Shown here piece by piece: positions 10,225 to 20,877 of a DNA stretch of 64,000 nt; positions within the stretch are counted from its first letter, which is position 1, and the number at the start of each line of letters is the position of its first letter. Origin of the DNA: Hippopus hippopus. Its lineage: Eukaryota > Mollusca > Bivalvia > Cardiida > Cardiidae. The notes beneath the pieces are model-generated. The model was not told the origin of the DNA and ran no database searches. It saw nothing but the letters and a program-made list of their open reading frames with translations. The DNA is taken from the NCBI GenBank assembly GCA_946811185.2, contig OX328106.1, positions 28,208,426-28,272,425 on the forward strand, in the 5' to 3' direction. The position numbers were made by a program, and so were the translations under genes.

Positions 10225-10400
10225 ATGAACATTAAATAGAGGATCTTACATGAGTGTTTATGTATTATCATTTTTATCAAACGAGTTGACTAAAATTGTA
10301 TGACGCGAGCCGTGGCGAGTGTCAAATACATTTTAGTCAACAAGTTTGATAAAAATGATAATACATGAACATGAATGTGAGATTCTATTTATCACATAAA
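10225..10400. repeat. Foldback element with long arms
   Basis: TATGTATTATCATTTTTATC through GTTGACTAAAAT is mirrored across a 34-base loop (ACGCGAGCCGTGGCGAGTG) by ATTTTAGTCAAC and GATAAAAATGATAATACATG. Weaker pairing runs to about 75 bases per arm. GATAATACACTAGTGTATTATC near 10797-10818 looks related. Confidence 0.65.
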
Positions 10401-10984
10401 ACGAATTACAGACAGAAAAATATCCTGCATCATCACCTGATCCTCTATATTGTTCACGGGTCCATGTTTACAGTTGTAGTTTGGTTTCAAATGTGTATAT
10501 ACACAAGTAGATAGTTCTTTGACATTTACACTGAAAGAAGAATGAAATAGTTTATAAAGGGATTAAGTCCACCTATTTCCGCAATAATATTGGTTTTAAG
10601 AGACTTTCGCTGCATTTCTTGGTTTTTATCAAACATGAAAATCAAAAACTTTCCACTCGTATACGTCTTAGCAACAGTGACGTCATTTTTTCCACGGAAC
10701 GGCGAAGCAGCACAAATTCCCGTGCATGTTGTGTTTGGTTTCTCTTGCCTCACGCGCTTATGACTGAAAATTGATCAGAACCAGGACCCAAAAAACGATA
10801 ATACACTAGTGTATTATCAAAAATAAGTCATGGGTTTAATACAGGGCCAGAGGAGGTTTTATGTGATAAATAAATACAATATATGAGAATTTCAGTGGAT
10901 ATGTGAAAATGTGCTTGTAATACTATCATTGTAGTGCTATACAGGGTTAGTTCAAAGATATTTCTTTTTCAACATGTATACAAT

Positions 10985-11237
10985 TGATTGTATTGGAGTT
11001 TAAACCCGTTTTAACAGCTTAGGTCCTATCAGTGCACCTAAGCATGTGTTTCCTGGCTTTCTTCCACCAATACTGACACAACTTTCTTTCCAAGTCACTG
11101 ACTACTTTTCTCATATGCATCAGAGGTGAGAGGCAAAAAATTGCCCGACAGAAAGTTTGCTTTAACCAGGTATCAAACTCACAACCACCAGGTCGTGAGT
11201 TGGATATGCTAACCACTGAGCTACCTGACCAGGCATG
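10985..11237 (-). mobile_element. tRNA-derived SINE
   Basis: Same family and orientation as 723-989: GTAGCTCAGTGG box A, GTGAGTTTGATACC box B, and AAACGGGTTTAAACTCC near the 3' end. It is flanked by TGTATACAAT at 10975-10984 and 11238-11247. More diverged than the first copy. Confidence 0.8.
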
Positions 11238-11338
11238 TGTATACAATGTTCTACACCCCTGCATGGCAAAATAAAAATTATCAAAAGAACATATTTCCTA
11301 AATACACATCTATCCTTAACAAAATAATATAAGTATTT

Positions 11339-11420
11339 ATATTTTTGTTTGGTATTAAACATCACTTTCAACATTATTTCAGTTATATTGCAGCAGCTAA
11401 TAATGCTTTCCTGGAGGGGT
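11339..11420 (-). mobile_element. SINE 3'-end fragment
   Basis: TTTGGTATTAAACATCAC and CAGTTATATTGCAGCAGC match the 3' part of the element at 44249-44510 in the same orientation. The head is missing. Confidence 0.45.
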
Positions 11421-11545
11421 TGGACAAAATCACTGAAATACCGAAATATCATCGAAACTCCAATAAATTTTTTACTGTGTTTAGAGTGCTGAAGTTGTGA
11501 CTTTCGACAAAACTTGTGTTTATATTAAGTGAGGTCAGATTAGTT

Positions 11546-12006
11546 TTAAAACCTATAGACACAATAATGACATGCCAGTGAGGACCGCAGTGAAGAATTT
11601 GCGCTTGGAAAGTGTCTACAGTAATCATAAATACAATGAAATACCTGCTTGACATAGCAACTTTTGTCGATTTGGTGAAATACTTTTACCTCCACACTCC
11701 TACCACAATAGCTTTTGTACAAGTTTGATCTGTCTGATCTACACCCATTTTTATACCAGAAAAACATTTTCTTCCTTTTCAATATTAGGAATATAACATT
11801 AAATCAGAAATTAGAAAACTGACAGCCACTTAGAATCTGTGGCTTACTGACATTACCAGGGATCAAATTCATAATTTTTCCAAATCTACCACATCTAGAC
11901 ATGACAAATATTGATATACATGTAGATATGTAAATTTGGTTGATTTTGAAAATATATGGGTATTTCGGTTTTTCTGTGGTATTTTGGTGATTTGTCCAAC
12001 CATTCC
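11546..12006. other. Apparently unique sequence
   Basis: No repeat or convincing gene seen. A minus-strand interval near 11638-11562 has an acceptor-like TTTATGATTACTGTAG followed by an open stretch. It lacks a recognisable product, so I leave it unannotated. Confidence 0.4.
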
Positions 12007-12140
12007 TGCAGTGCCTTTTGGAGGAAAAAAGAGAAAATGCTGGTTATCCACATTTTCACCCTTTCCTATAATTTTTTCAAAAGCCTTCTTTCTTGGGGTT
12101 GTTAAAATTCAGGATTTGTTGGGGCTAAAATTCTTCATGG
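12007..12140. mobile_element. TTAA MITE, decayed
   Basis: AGAGAAAATGCTGGTTATCC, CACATTTTCACCCTTTCC and AAAAGCCTTCTTTCTTGGGG follow the family's right arm. Terminal TTAA not clear. Confidence 0.5.
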
Positions 12141-12206
12141 GCAAAAGATGCCCTGACATAAACAATTGTTGAGATAAAAAACCCAGGCCAAGGGCAATGT
12201 CACATA

Positions 12207-12924
12207 AGGTAATCTGAAAGAAAGTATCAGGGAAAAAAATATTAGGGAAAAAGTATCAATTTTCGCTAGGATAGAAAGTATCAGGAAAAAAAGAATCAGT
12301 TTCTATCAATGTTGTGATACTTTATCAATATTTATTTTTAATCATATAATCATGATTTTGATACTTTATGTTATTAATTTTTGAAATTTAAGCACACACA
12401 AAAATGCTAGTTAGAAACATTTTCTCTTTTTCCTACAATGTTTTTAAAGGACTTCTAACTTCTTAACTTGGTAAGCAACTAACTTTGTAAACCTCACAAG
12501 TATTGTAAGTGAAGTGTAAGTTAAAGATCAATCAGAAATGAAAAAAAAGCATGATTAAAGACAACATATTATTGATAGTTTGGCAATATCAATGACTTAA
12601 TCAAAGTGAAAATTAGGCCTCAATTAGGATTATACAAATTGCAAATTACAAAATTTACACAAATAAATAAACACAAATCAGAAACATTTTAGTTACTATC
12701 GTTATGCCCCAATCTCTTGCAGGTCTCAACTACCAACCATGTGTGTTTGCACATTTCTTCCCAATCTCAGGCCAGAAAAAGTAAAAACAGATATGTACAA
12801 ATTTTTACACCATATATCATACTAACTTAGTCTCTTTTAGGCAACTGATACTTTTTTCCCAGATACTTTTTTCTGATACTTTTTATCTAATTCTTTTTTT
12901 CCTGATACTTTCTTTCCTATAATC
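12207..12924. mobile_element. Element with AAGTATCAGG arrays and 8-bp target duplication
   Basis: Inverted ends contain GAAAGAAAGTATCAGG, and repeated AAGTATC/GATACTT motifs cluster in both subterminal regions (12220-12310 and 12848-12920). GTCACATA flanks both sides (12199-12206 and 12925-12932). An 8-bp duplication is usual for hAT-type transposition, but the termini are not a clear hAT match. No transposase; a TTAA MITE fragment lies inside at about 12405-12475. Confidence 0.7.
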
Positions 12925-13589
12925 GTCACATAACCACACCTGAGCTGATCGGCTATTGTATGATCGGCTATCAATTGTGTTTCAGTACTGTACGTTTGAG
13001 AAAAAGTTTCCTTTCACCGGTTTCCGGTGGAAGAAGATTCAGACCCAAAAAGATTTGGCCCAATGCAAAAAATGGAGAAGATTCGCCCCCCCCCCCCCCC
13101 CCCAAGAAGATTTGGCCCAACTGAGAAGAAGATTCGGCCCCAATTTTACATTATGTACATTGTGTTGATATTGTTTTCACTTACTGTTAATAACTGTAAT
13201 AATTGTAAATTCACCTAACAAATATCCATTTAAAGATATTATTAGTGGATTATTTATCTGGATTGATTATTTATGAATAAATTTCTGTTGAAATATAAAA
13301 AAGAAGGTGTTGTAAATATGTGTATGTGTGTGTGTTTTAGTCCATGTTTAATCTGTGACAACGTCTGAGTTTTGTTGTTTGTGCATGAAAGTTGTAACAC
13401 AGTTGAGCATCAGCATGCCAGTGTTTTCATCCAATGTAATTATGCAAGCAGTGGTAGCATAGGACATTCTGAAACACAGTTTAGTTTAACTCTTCGCAAA
13501 ATGTCAATAAATTAAATGCATGATGGAATATTCAAATGAATAATTCATGAGGACTGCAGCTAAAGTTCATCTCAATTTTTAAGGGGTGA

Positions 13590-13828
13590 CAAGGGTTACC
13601 ACACAATCCTGAGTTTTAAAATAACAACAGTGAGGAAATGAGCTTTCAAAAACATTGAGGGAAAAGGAGAAAATGCTGGTAACCAGCATTTTCTCCTTTT
13701 CCCACAATGTTTTCTCTACACTAGTAGACCAATCGCACCTTTTGAACTACGTTTAATTTGTCGTCTGTAAGTGCTTTCAGTTCTGACAAGTCCAAAATTT
13801 TCTCGTCTGGTAAAGGGTGAGAGTGAGT
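13590..13828. mobile_element. TTAA MITE
   Basis: GGTTACCACACAATCCTGAG to TCTGGTAAAGGG, with the centre GAAAATGCTGG/CCAGCATTTTC near 13670-13690. The terminal TTAA has decayed. Confidence 0.75.
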
Positions 13829-13840
13829 GTTGGGTAAATT

Positions 13841-14072
13841 GATTTAAGGTTAAGTGTAAAAGATGATGGATAGAGATACTGCAGAATGGTGTTTAACAGA
13901 TTTAAGGTTAAGTGTAAAAGATGATGGATAGAGATACTGCAGAATGGTGTTTAACAGATTTAAGGTTAAGTGTAAAAGATGATGGATAGAGATACTACAG
14001 AATGGTGTTTAACAGATTTAAGGTTAAGTGTAAAAGATGATGGATAGAGATACTGCAGAATGGGTTTAACTC
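13841..14072. repeat. 58-bp minisatellite, four copies
   Basis: Unit GATTTAAGGTTAAGTGTAAA plus AGATGATGGATAGAGATACT plus GCAGAATGGTGTTTAACA repeats at 13841, 13899, 13957 and 14015, nearly identical, so recent. It directly abuts the MITE end. Confidence 0.9.
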
Positions 14073-14274
14073 AACTTTACTGTGCTTTTGTAGCCAACAC
14101 CTGTCTCTATCTATTAGAAAATAACACAATTAATGACAAGCTTTACAACCTCAATCCTAGATCTACTTAAAAAGTTTGAAAAAAAAAAAATGATCATTTA
14201 AAATGAAATAATAATGATAAAAAGAATGAAGATCCAATCCTTTTTTTTTTTTTTTGATAGACATGCATCTCATA

Positions 14275-15375
14275 CATCTTCGAAGTCAATAGTGTGGGCC
14301 GAATGTAGAATGTTTTGGCTACGGATGTTTTGGTGAGCTCAAAATACAACATAGGACATTTTGGCCATATGTTAATTTTGTGAATTTTTGCCCCATTAAG
14401 CCCCATTAAACATGACTTAAAAATATTGTAGGAAAATGAGAGGTTAATATATTTGATATAAATGGAGTATTGGGTTAATTTTCTTTTTAAAAAAATTATC
14501 ATTGAAGTTACAAATAGTTAAAGGCCCAGTAAAGGCCAAAATATCAAAGCAGGTGTCATAATACATTTGAATTTAAATCATACCATTTTAAAGTATGGAA
14601 AATATTCTGGAGATGACAATCTGTTATCATGTGGTCAGGCCATACATTAGTCGCTGGTAGCAAAAAAGAATTTTAAAATCAGGCAAAAAGTAAACAAAAG
14701 ACACAGCTACCTGGCAGGTTTCAACCTAGTTTTGAAATTAACTTTTCTGTCAGCGACTAACACTTGGACCGACCATACAATAACAGATTGTCATCTTCGC
14801 AATAATTTCCATACTTTTAAATAGTATGATATAAATTCAAATGCGTTTTAACATCCGCTTTGTTTACATTTGGCCTTTATTGTTACTTTAACTTCTTCAT
14901 TTTTGTTAATTGACTGGTGTTACTGAATAGAAGTACTTACTTTCAAGTGTTATTTTGCTTTTATATAAATACTCAAGTTAGGACGAAATTGTATTTGATG
15001 TTTGCTTTAGTTGCCAATTATCAACACTGTCAATTAATAATGATTGAACAATAACTTAAAATTTCTATTTGCAACAATTGTTTGCAAAAAAGTATAAAAA
15101 ATTTAAGCAGTTTGTTATAGAAGATTGCAAATCAAAGTCCAACTATTTTTTGGGCAAATGTTATTCTAAAGCAAAAAATGCATGAAATAAACTGAATATG
15201 CATTTCTACATCAAAAAATGTTTACAATGTACTTGAAAGCACAGAAAGTTCATTGATTACTCTTTTCTATGTTAAAAAGCATTTGGCCAAAACGTCCTAC
15301 TTTTGCACACTTAGCTGGCCAAAAAGTCTGTGGCCAAAATGTCCTGGCCAAAACGTCAGTGGCCAAAACGTCCAT
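14275..15375. repeat. Inverted clusters of TGGCCAAAACGTCC
   Basis: Five copies of a 14-bp motif (TGGCCAAAACGTCC and variants) fill 15283-15373. Inverted copies (GGACATTTTGGCCA, GGATGTTTTGG) lie at 14317-14370. They look like transposase-binding arrays at the two ends of a 1.1-kb non-autonomous element, inside which the TTAA element 14522-14887 has landed. Confidence 0.45.
14522..14887. mobile_element. 366-bp foldback element with TTAA flanks
   Basis: Arms of about 130 bases: CAGTAAAGGCCAAA, CATTTGAATTTAAATCATAC and GATGACAATCTGTTAT on the left, mirrored on the right. TTAA lies at 14518-14521 and 14888-14891. The flank suggests piggyBac-type insertion, but the AGGCCCAGTAAAGG ends are unlike the other TTAA family. 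A related end sits near 58950. Confidence 0.75.
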
Positions 15376-15380
15376 CCACT

Positions 15381-16238
15381 GAGTTGGCCAGAGAGAGACA
15401 TGTCATACTGTATGTACTGTCAGCACATACATCACGGCTCCTGCAGCCTTTTGATGTAGTGGTTTTTGGTCCCTTTAGGAACTACCTCTACCAAGAATGC
15501 GCCAACTTAACGCAGAGAAACATGGGCTAGGTAATTACAAGATACCAGATGGCTATGCTCGCATGCAAGTCTTACCTCAGAGTTATGAGTCCTGCCAATC
15601 TACAGGCAGCTTTCAGGAGGACGGGTATGTATCCCTTAAATAGGAACATAATATCTAAAGAAACCCTGTGTCCGTGTGAGGCTTTTACAGAAGAAAGACC
15701 ATTAGAAAAGATAGCTGCCAGCAAGTCTGGAAAAAAGGCTGTGAAGGATTTTCTGAAACTTAAGATGGAAGTCATAAGATTCTGCCTCCGACAGCAACCA
15801 ATACCAATAATGTTGCAATAAGAAAAAAAGTAACTGCTAAACCAAAGCGGAGTGGAAGGGCAATTACAGAAGATGAGTACATGGGGGAACCGACCTAAAT
15901 ACGACATGCAGCATCAACAATCAAGGCAGGCCAAGTCATCAAGTCCTAAACCTTTTATCAGCAGAATCAATAATAGGATAGGCTACAGTTCTCAACAGCT
16001 TTCACCATCTCTAAGTCTTGATATTACATATACTAACAATGGCGATGACATTCCATGTTGTGTGTGTTGCAAGTTTACCCCACCAAATGCTGAGGATATT
16101 CTAAGCCAAAAATTCATCAAATGGGCCAAATGCAACAGGTGCAAACATTGGGTTAATCTTCATTTTTGTACAGATGTCAAAGTTGTCCGGCAACAAAGTC
16201 AATTTTTATGTAAACACTGCAAGGAGCTCATTGTTTAG
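15381..16238 (+). pseudogene. DDE_1 (pogo/jerky-type) transposase 3' part, degenerate
   Basis: The piece from 15381 reads ELARERHVILYVLSAHTS, then LLQPFDVVVFGPF, the conserved HTSHLLQPLD-type region that follows the second catalytic Asp in this family. After an in-frame TAG (15528-15530) the same frame gives SPANLQAAFRRTGMYPLN, the usual C-terminal motif. Stops at 15819 and 15831 and a frame change near 15815 follow. The end (15852-16238) has a PHD-like finger: C-x2-C, then C-x2-C, H, C and C-x2-C around KWAKCNRCKHWVNLHFC. The N-terminal half is absent, the sequence upstream being the motif cluster at 15283-15373. Dead transposase. Confidence 0.75.
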
Positions 16239-16501
16239 ACGTTATCACACAAGTCCCTATTAAGTTTCAAAGTAAATTTACTGTTGGTTTAATTTTTATA
16301 TATATATGTTGTTGTTGTTATTCGTGATCACTTGACACTGTCCTCTTAAATGCCTAAATTTCTTTGTTGTGCATGGTTTTACTTTTTTTTAAACATGCTA
16401 TCATGTTTTCTACACAAAAAAACAACAATTGTCAACTCCAGTGGTTTACGATCATTTTAATGCACATCACATATGAAAGGGGTACCCCGATTCGGTGACT
16501 A

Positions 16502-17285
16502 GCTCCAATGTTATTTTTGTGATTGTGTCTCCACTTGCCCCTTCAGCAGCCACTCTTATGTCCATTCTGGAGTGTAAAAACCAAAATACCGGCATCGTTT
16601 CAAATGGCCATATGCCTCGATCTTTTCTTTGTCAGCTTACAATAAGGTCCTTAATCGACTAATGATTAGTATTTATAAAAAACATCAAAATAATTAAAAA
16701 ATGTCAGAGTTACCTCCTTGTAATTCCATTTCTTCGTAATGTAAATATCTATCGACCCACTTCCATGGAAATCAAACTATGAGTAGGCTTGGACATTTAC
16801 TGCGCATATTTCGTTAATCATTTCCAGTACAGTAACGTTCGTTTTTTTCAGTGTATCGGCTTCTGTGTCATCGGCTTGGGCATGGAAAGGGAAACTAAAA
16901 TGTACTAGATGTATATCATTTACAAGGAGTCATATTTATCACTAAAATTGCTGATCATACAATGACATTTTTTCAAATCAAATTGACTATGCACACAGTA
17001 AACTGAATTTATAATGAGTGTTTACAAACGAACTAGGTTTGTTTATGTCAATTAAAAGGTAAATTATAAAAAGATCGATTAAAACCTTGCACTAAACTTG
17101 GTGTCAACATGAAGTTAAATCCTTTATCTATTGATTCATGTCCATTTTCATAGCTGACAAGCAGATAATAGACACATTAAGCCAACTAAAAAATGACCGG
17201 TAAGATTCTGAAAGTTCCAGATGGTATCAAAGTATGGCTGCTATGAAGGGGTGGGGAGACACAATCACAAAAATAACATTGGAGC
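16502..17285. repeat. 784-bp inverted-repeat element
   Basis: GCTCCAATGTTATTTTTGTG plus ATTGTGTCTCC at 16502 is mirrored at 17254-17285. Pairing continues discontinuously inward (CCCCTTCAGCAGCCA with TGGCTGCTATGAAGGGG). No coding content. Directly 3' of the transposase relic. Confidence 0.65.
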
Positions 17286-18549
17286 AACCCTTCAGACTAA
17301 AGGTAACGAATAGGGTAGTCCGCTTGAACTGCAGTGTCATTACCATAATCCTACAAAATTTGCTAATATTAAAAATGAGTATTATTGTACTACTTTAACT
17401 GAGCCACTTTTTTCATTTTTCTCCTTCTTAAAGTTATCATTTATAAATCTAAAACCACTTTAATTCTCATTACAAAGGGAGATAATAATTACCTCCCTTT
17501 TCTGGAAACTAACAAAAGTATCAACAAATAATTTCAAGATAGACATCAAAGGAATTTCTGGTCAGTTAAAAATGTGCAAAAGTATTATATCAGTATAAAT
17601 CCTTACTTATCAACTATCTGGAAATTTTATTCCATGTTGCACTAGAAGCGTTTGGGGTCTACTACCTTAACAGAGGCCACGAAGATGTAAGAATTCACGG
17701 AGTGATGAGAATCAATGATATATGTTCTGAAAAACGTCCGAAAGCTTACTGTATGCTTACTATGACGTTTCAAAAGTAATTCTATTTCTTTAGATAGTTT
17801 GCTGAAAATAATATACAACAACGTGGGCTGAATCTTTTCGACCTTGGGACCGAATCTTTTCATCTTTGGGGCCTTATCTTCACAAAAATCGCTGGTCGGC
17901 TTAGGGCCGAATCTTCTTTGGTCCGAAACTTCTGACACCCACCAGTTTCTAGGCTTTCATTACTAATTCATGTAAAAAGCACAGGAAATGCGCTGAAAAA
18001 AGCACCTTTAGATTGACCCTATTCTCAGAAACCCTGTACATGTGCCATCCAGCGTTATCAACTATGGTTTAAGTAGCAAACACGCTTGAAGTGTACATCC
18101 ATGCCGGCAGGTTCGTTTCCTGACCCGGAAATAAAAGCGATTGGAAATCTTATTCCTGATTGGTGTAATACAAAGGTGTGTCTTTCGATTGACCAATCAG
18201 AAACAAGAAAGGTCGAAAGGCTGAATTTGTGGAATTTTTTATGGTCTAAGGGAAAAAACTCGTATATTATTTTATCATTAAGCCTGACAGAGTTGTCTCC
18301 CTTATAGCAAGTGGACGGCATAAAACCGCAAACGAATAAATTGCGTTACATGTGTAACGTCTGTAAAGACGATCGGAATAAAAACGGTATTAACGCCGAT
18401 CTGAAGAGAATGTATGTTTTTACGATAGGATCATAAATTTGTATAGTTCTGGAGATATAATTATGTCAGATCTATAGAAGAAAATGCATCTAAAAATATA
18501 TTGTCTCTTATTTATTGGGATGGTATTCTCCCTCGTATTTCTTTACCTT

Positions 18550-18765
18550 GATTGATTGATGTGTTTCACGCCGCTTTCAAAAAAAAGAAAAAAAACAGTC
18601 ATGTCATGTTGAAAGATCTCAAATTCATGTATATACTGGGTTTCAACAGTAGAAGGCTGGGGCCCTGGATTTCCCTTGTCAAAGGAAACTCCAGTGAATC
18701 CAAGACGTCCGCACCCGAGGCCTCCAAATTAACACTTAACCTCTGAGCCATGCAGGACCACATTT
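18550..18765 (-). mobile_element. tRNA-derived SINE
   Basis: On the minus strand the head is GGTCCTGCATGGCTCAGAGG and the tail is GGCGTGAAACACATCAATCA. Length is about 215 bp, with an A-rich tract near the tail. A different body from the 723-989 family but a related 3' end. Confidence 0.6.
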
Positions 18766-18937
18766 CATCACATTTGTTAACACAACAACCAATAACTTGA
18801 GGTTAACTCACAAGTAAACCTTATATATTTTGCCATGAGATTTTGTTCGCTTTAGCTTTATTGGAGGGTTGGTCGAGATGTAAGTCAGATAAGCTGTGTT
18901 ATCATACATGTATTATATCGCTTTGAAAGAAGAAAAT

Positions 18938-19023
18938 AGAATAAAGGGAACTCCATGAGCTGAAAGTGCCCTAAAATCGATCTACTTGGGCAATTTCAAC
19001 TCATGGAGTTCTTCTTATTCTCG
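18938..19023. repeat. Compact 86-bp hairpin
   Basis: AGAATAAAGGGAACTCCATG plus AGCTGAAAGTGCCC pairs, with a handful of mismatches, with GGGCAATTTCAACTCATGGA plus GTTCTTCTTATTCT across a 16-base loop. It could be a tiny MITE or a microRNA-like precursor. Confidence 0.55.
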
Positions 19024-19862
19024 CGTTTGTAATAGGCACAACTGTACGTATTAAATACAATTATCCAGAGAGAGATCTAGATATACAGCACATATACATG
19101 TATAAGCTTATTTCCGTTGATCAAATTGTCGATATTCTTACAGAGAACAAAAGAATAATCAACAAAATAGATTCTGTTGTTAAAATATGTAGGAATTCTC
19201 TTCAGGTCGACGAAAAATCGTTTTCATTCCGATCTTTACTTGCAAACTTCAATCACATAACCTGTTTTATTCGTTTGGGTTTTTATGCCGTCCTGCAATA
19301 TGGGAGACAACTCTGTTAGACATAAGGACGCAAGTAAGTACGAGTTTTCTCCCTTAGACCATAAATATATCACAATTTCAAATGTTATCTATTCCTGTTT
19401 CTGATTGGTCAATCCGTATGACACACCTACGTGTTTCACCAATCAGAGTTAAGATTTCTAATTTCAACTATTTCCGGGTCAGGAAACAAAGTTGCTGACC
19501 GGCACGAATGACGACTCATTTTGAATGTAGCAATACGTCTAGTGATTGTTTTCGTAATTAAAACCGTAACTGATAGCGCTTGATGGCATCTGTACAGAGA
19601 ACTTAAAGGAATTTGTTGTCAATTTATTCTGAAGGTGTACTTTCAGCGTATTTTGCTCTACTTTGAACTTGTCAATAGCGAAAGTTGAAAATGTATCGAC
19701 CCAACTTGTTATCGGCGAGTACCTGTCTTCGAAGCCTAACATTTTCCATTTTTTTTTTTTCAAATTACATTGGGAAAGATGACGTCTTTTCTAGTGAACT
19801 GATGCTATGAGCGTATGCAGTGGTCTAGTTTGAAATGTCGGATTTTTCCAGGAAAACCTTTT

Positions 19863-19945
19863 GTAGATCCAAGGTCAGACTGCACATTCTGAGCAGTCTG
19901 ACCTTGATCTAAACTGTCCCCAAAAGGTCAGTGAGTTGTGCTTTG
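19863..19945. repeat. GATCAGACTGCAC element
   Basis: AAGGTCAGACTGCAC, a five-base spacer, then GCAGTCTGACCTTGATCT. Family of 248-338. Confidence 0.55.
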
Positions 19946-19947
19946 CA

Positions 19948-20153
19948 GCCTAAGGGTTGAAAACCTTGAGGGAGAAAGCTTTTGAAAACATTGTGGAAGA
20001 GGAGAAAATGCCAGTATTAAACCAGCATTTTCTTCTTGAGCCACAATTTTTGTCCACTCTGTGAAAGACAATTTTTCTCCATTTGAATTACATGTGTCAT
20101 CTGCATATGTGTTGAGTTTTGGAAAGTCCAATATTTTTTTGTTTGGTAAAGAG
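19948..20153. mobile_element. TTAA MITE
   Basis: From CCTAAGGGTTGAAAACC to TTGTTTGGTAAAGAG, ending at TTAA 20154-20157. The centre is partly eroded (GAGAAAATGCCAG...ACCAGCATTTTC). It shares the TTAA with the next copy. Confidence 0.7.
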
Positions 20154-20157
20154 TTAA

Positions 20158-20262
20158 CCCTTTACCACACAATCACAAGTTTCAATGACCTAGAGGGAAA
20201 AGGCCTTTGAAAACAGCATTTTCTCCTTTTCCAAAAATGTTTTCTATCCATAGGTAACTTTC
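20158..20262. mobile_element. TTAA MITE, back to back with previous
   Basis: CCCTTTACCACACAATCACA starts immediately after TTAA 20154-20157. The element is short, missing most of the centre, with GCATTTTCTCCTTTTCC at 20214. Confidence 0.7.
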
Positions 20263-20656
20263 TCTCAGATGGCAGTATTTTTTTTTTTGGCTCAAGGTTG
20301 TTGAGGAGAATCATGTTTTTTTTTTAAGTATGAGTATTGCCAAAAACACAGGATATCATAGAATTTTAAGCGATAAGTACCAGAACTAAATAATGATGCT
20401 AGCCACTTAAAATGTTGTGGCAAAGTGTTTGCAAAGAGAATGAATTTTTATGACACCATTTTAGTATCTTCACATAACCTGGACGTAAGTTTGCTGGAAT
20501 GTAATGCATGGATCGATCATAAGAATTAAGCATATAAGTCAGAAAAAGCTATTTACATTAGCATTTTTCCATAATTCCACCATTTTTCAGTGCAGTGTAT
20601 CAAAACAAAAACCACCTGAATGTCCCCTGTGATTTTGAAGGAATTCCTCCCATTGA

Positions 20657-20877
20657 CCCTTTACCAGATGACAAAGTTTTAGCCTTATCCAAATTGAAAG
20701 CCTTTGCAGACAACAATATTAGTGTGGCACAAATGGTGCAATTTTTCTCTGATAGGGTAGAAAGCATTGTGGGAAAAGGAGAAAATGCTGGCTACCTGCA
20801 TTTTCTCCTTTTCCCACAATGTTTTCAAAAGGCTTCTTTCCCAGAGTCGTTAAAAGTCGACATTGTGCGGCAAAGGG
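20657..20877. mobile_element. TTAA MITE, full length (221 bp)
   Basis: CCCTTTACCAGATGAC to TGTGCGGCAAAGGG, with TTGA before and TTAA after. The central inverted arms meet near 20795. The window's first 93 bases are the duplicate of its right part. Confidence 0.8.

Larger units (their letters stand above)
13008..17938. repeat. Long-range inverted repeat with GATTCGGCCC motifs
   Basis: GAAGATTCAGACCC, AAGATTTGGCCC and GAAGATTCGGCCCC at 13033-13145 recur inverted at 17815-17938 (GGGCCGAATCTTC, GACCGAATCTTTTC). They could be the subterminal repeats of a 4.9-kb element enclosing the transposase relic at 15381-16238. The left set includes a C homopolymer at about 13085-13103. The pairing is clear; its interpretation as one element is inference. 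Confidence 0.4.
18090..19520. repeat. 1.4-kb element with about 230-bp terminal inverted repeats
   Basis: TTTCCTGACCCGGAAATA, GATTGACCAATCAGAAACA, TTTATGGTCTAAGGG and AACTCGTA at 18115-18265 recur inverted in 19340-19500, as do the CAGAGTTGTCTCCC and GACGGCATAAAA segments. The interior holds a SINE and a separate hairpin. A fragment with TTTATGGTCTAAGGGAG occurs at 46926. No transposase, so non-autonomous. Confidence 0.7.

Noticed and set aside
13027..13218. Proline-rich frame RPPPPPPRRFGP
   Set aside because: Created by a C homopolymer within the GATTCGGCCC repeat cluster.
18058..18321. 87-codon minus-strand frame and its plus-strand shadow
   Set aside because: Both lie within the terminal inverted repeat of the 18090-19520 element and have no domain.
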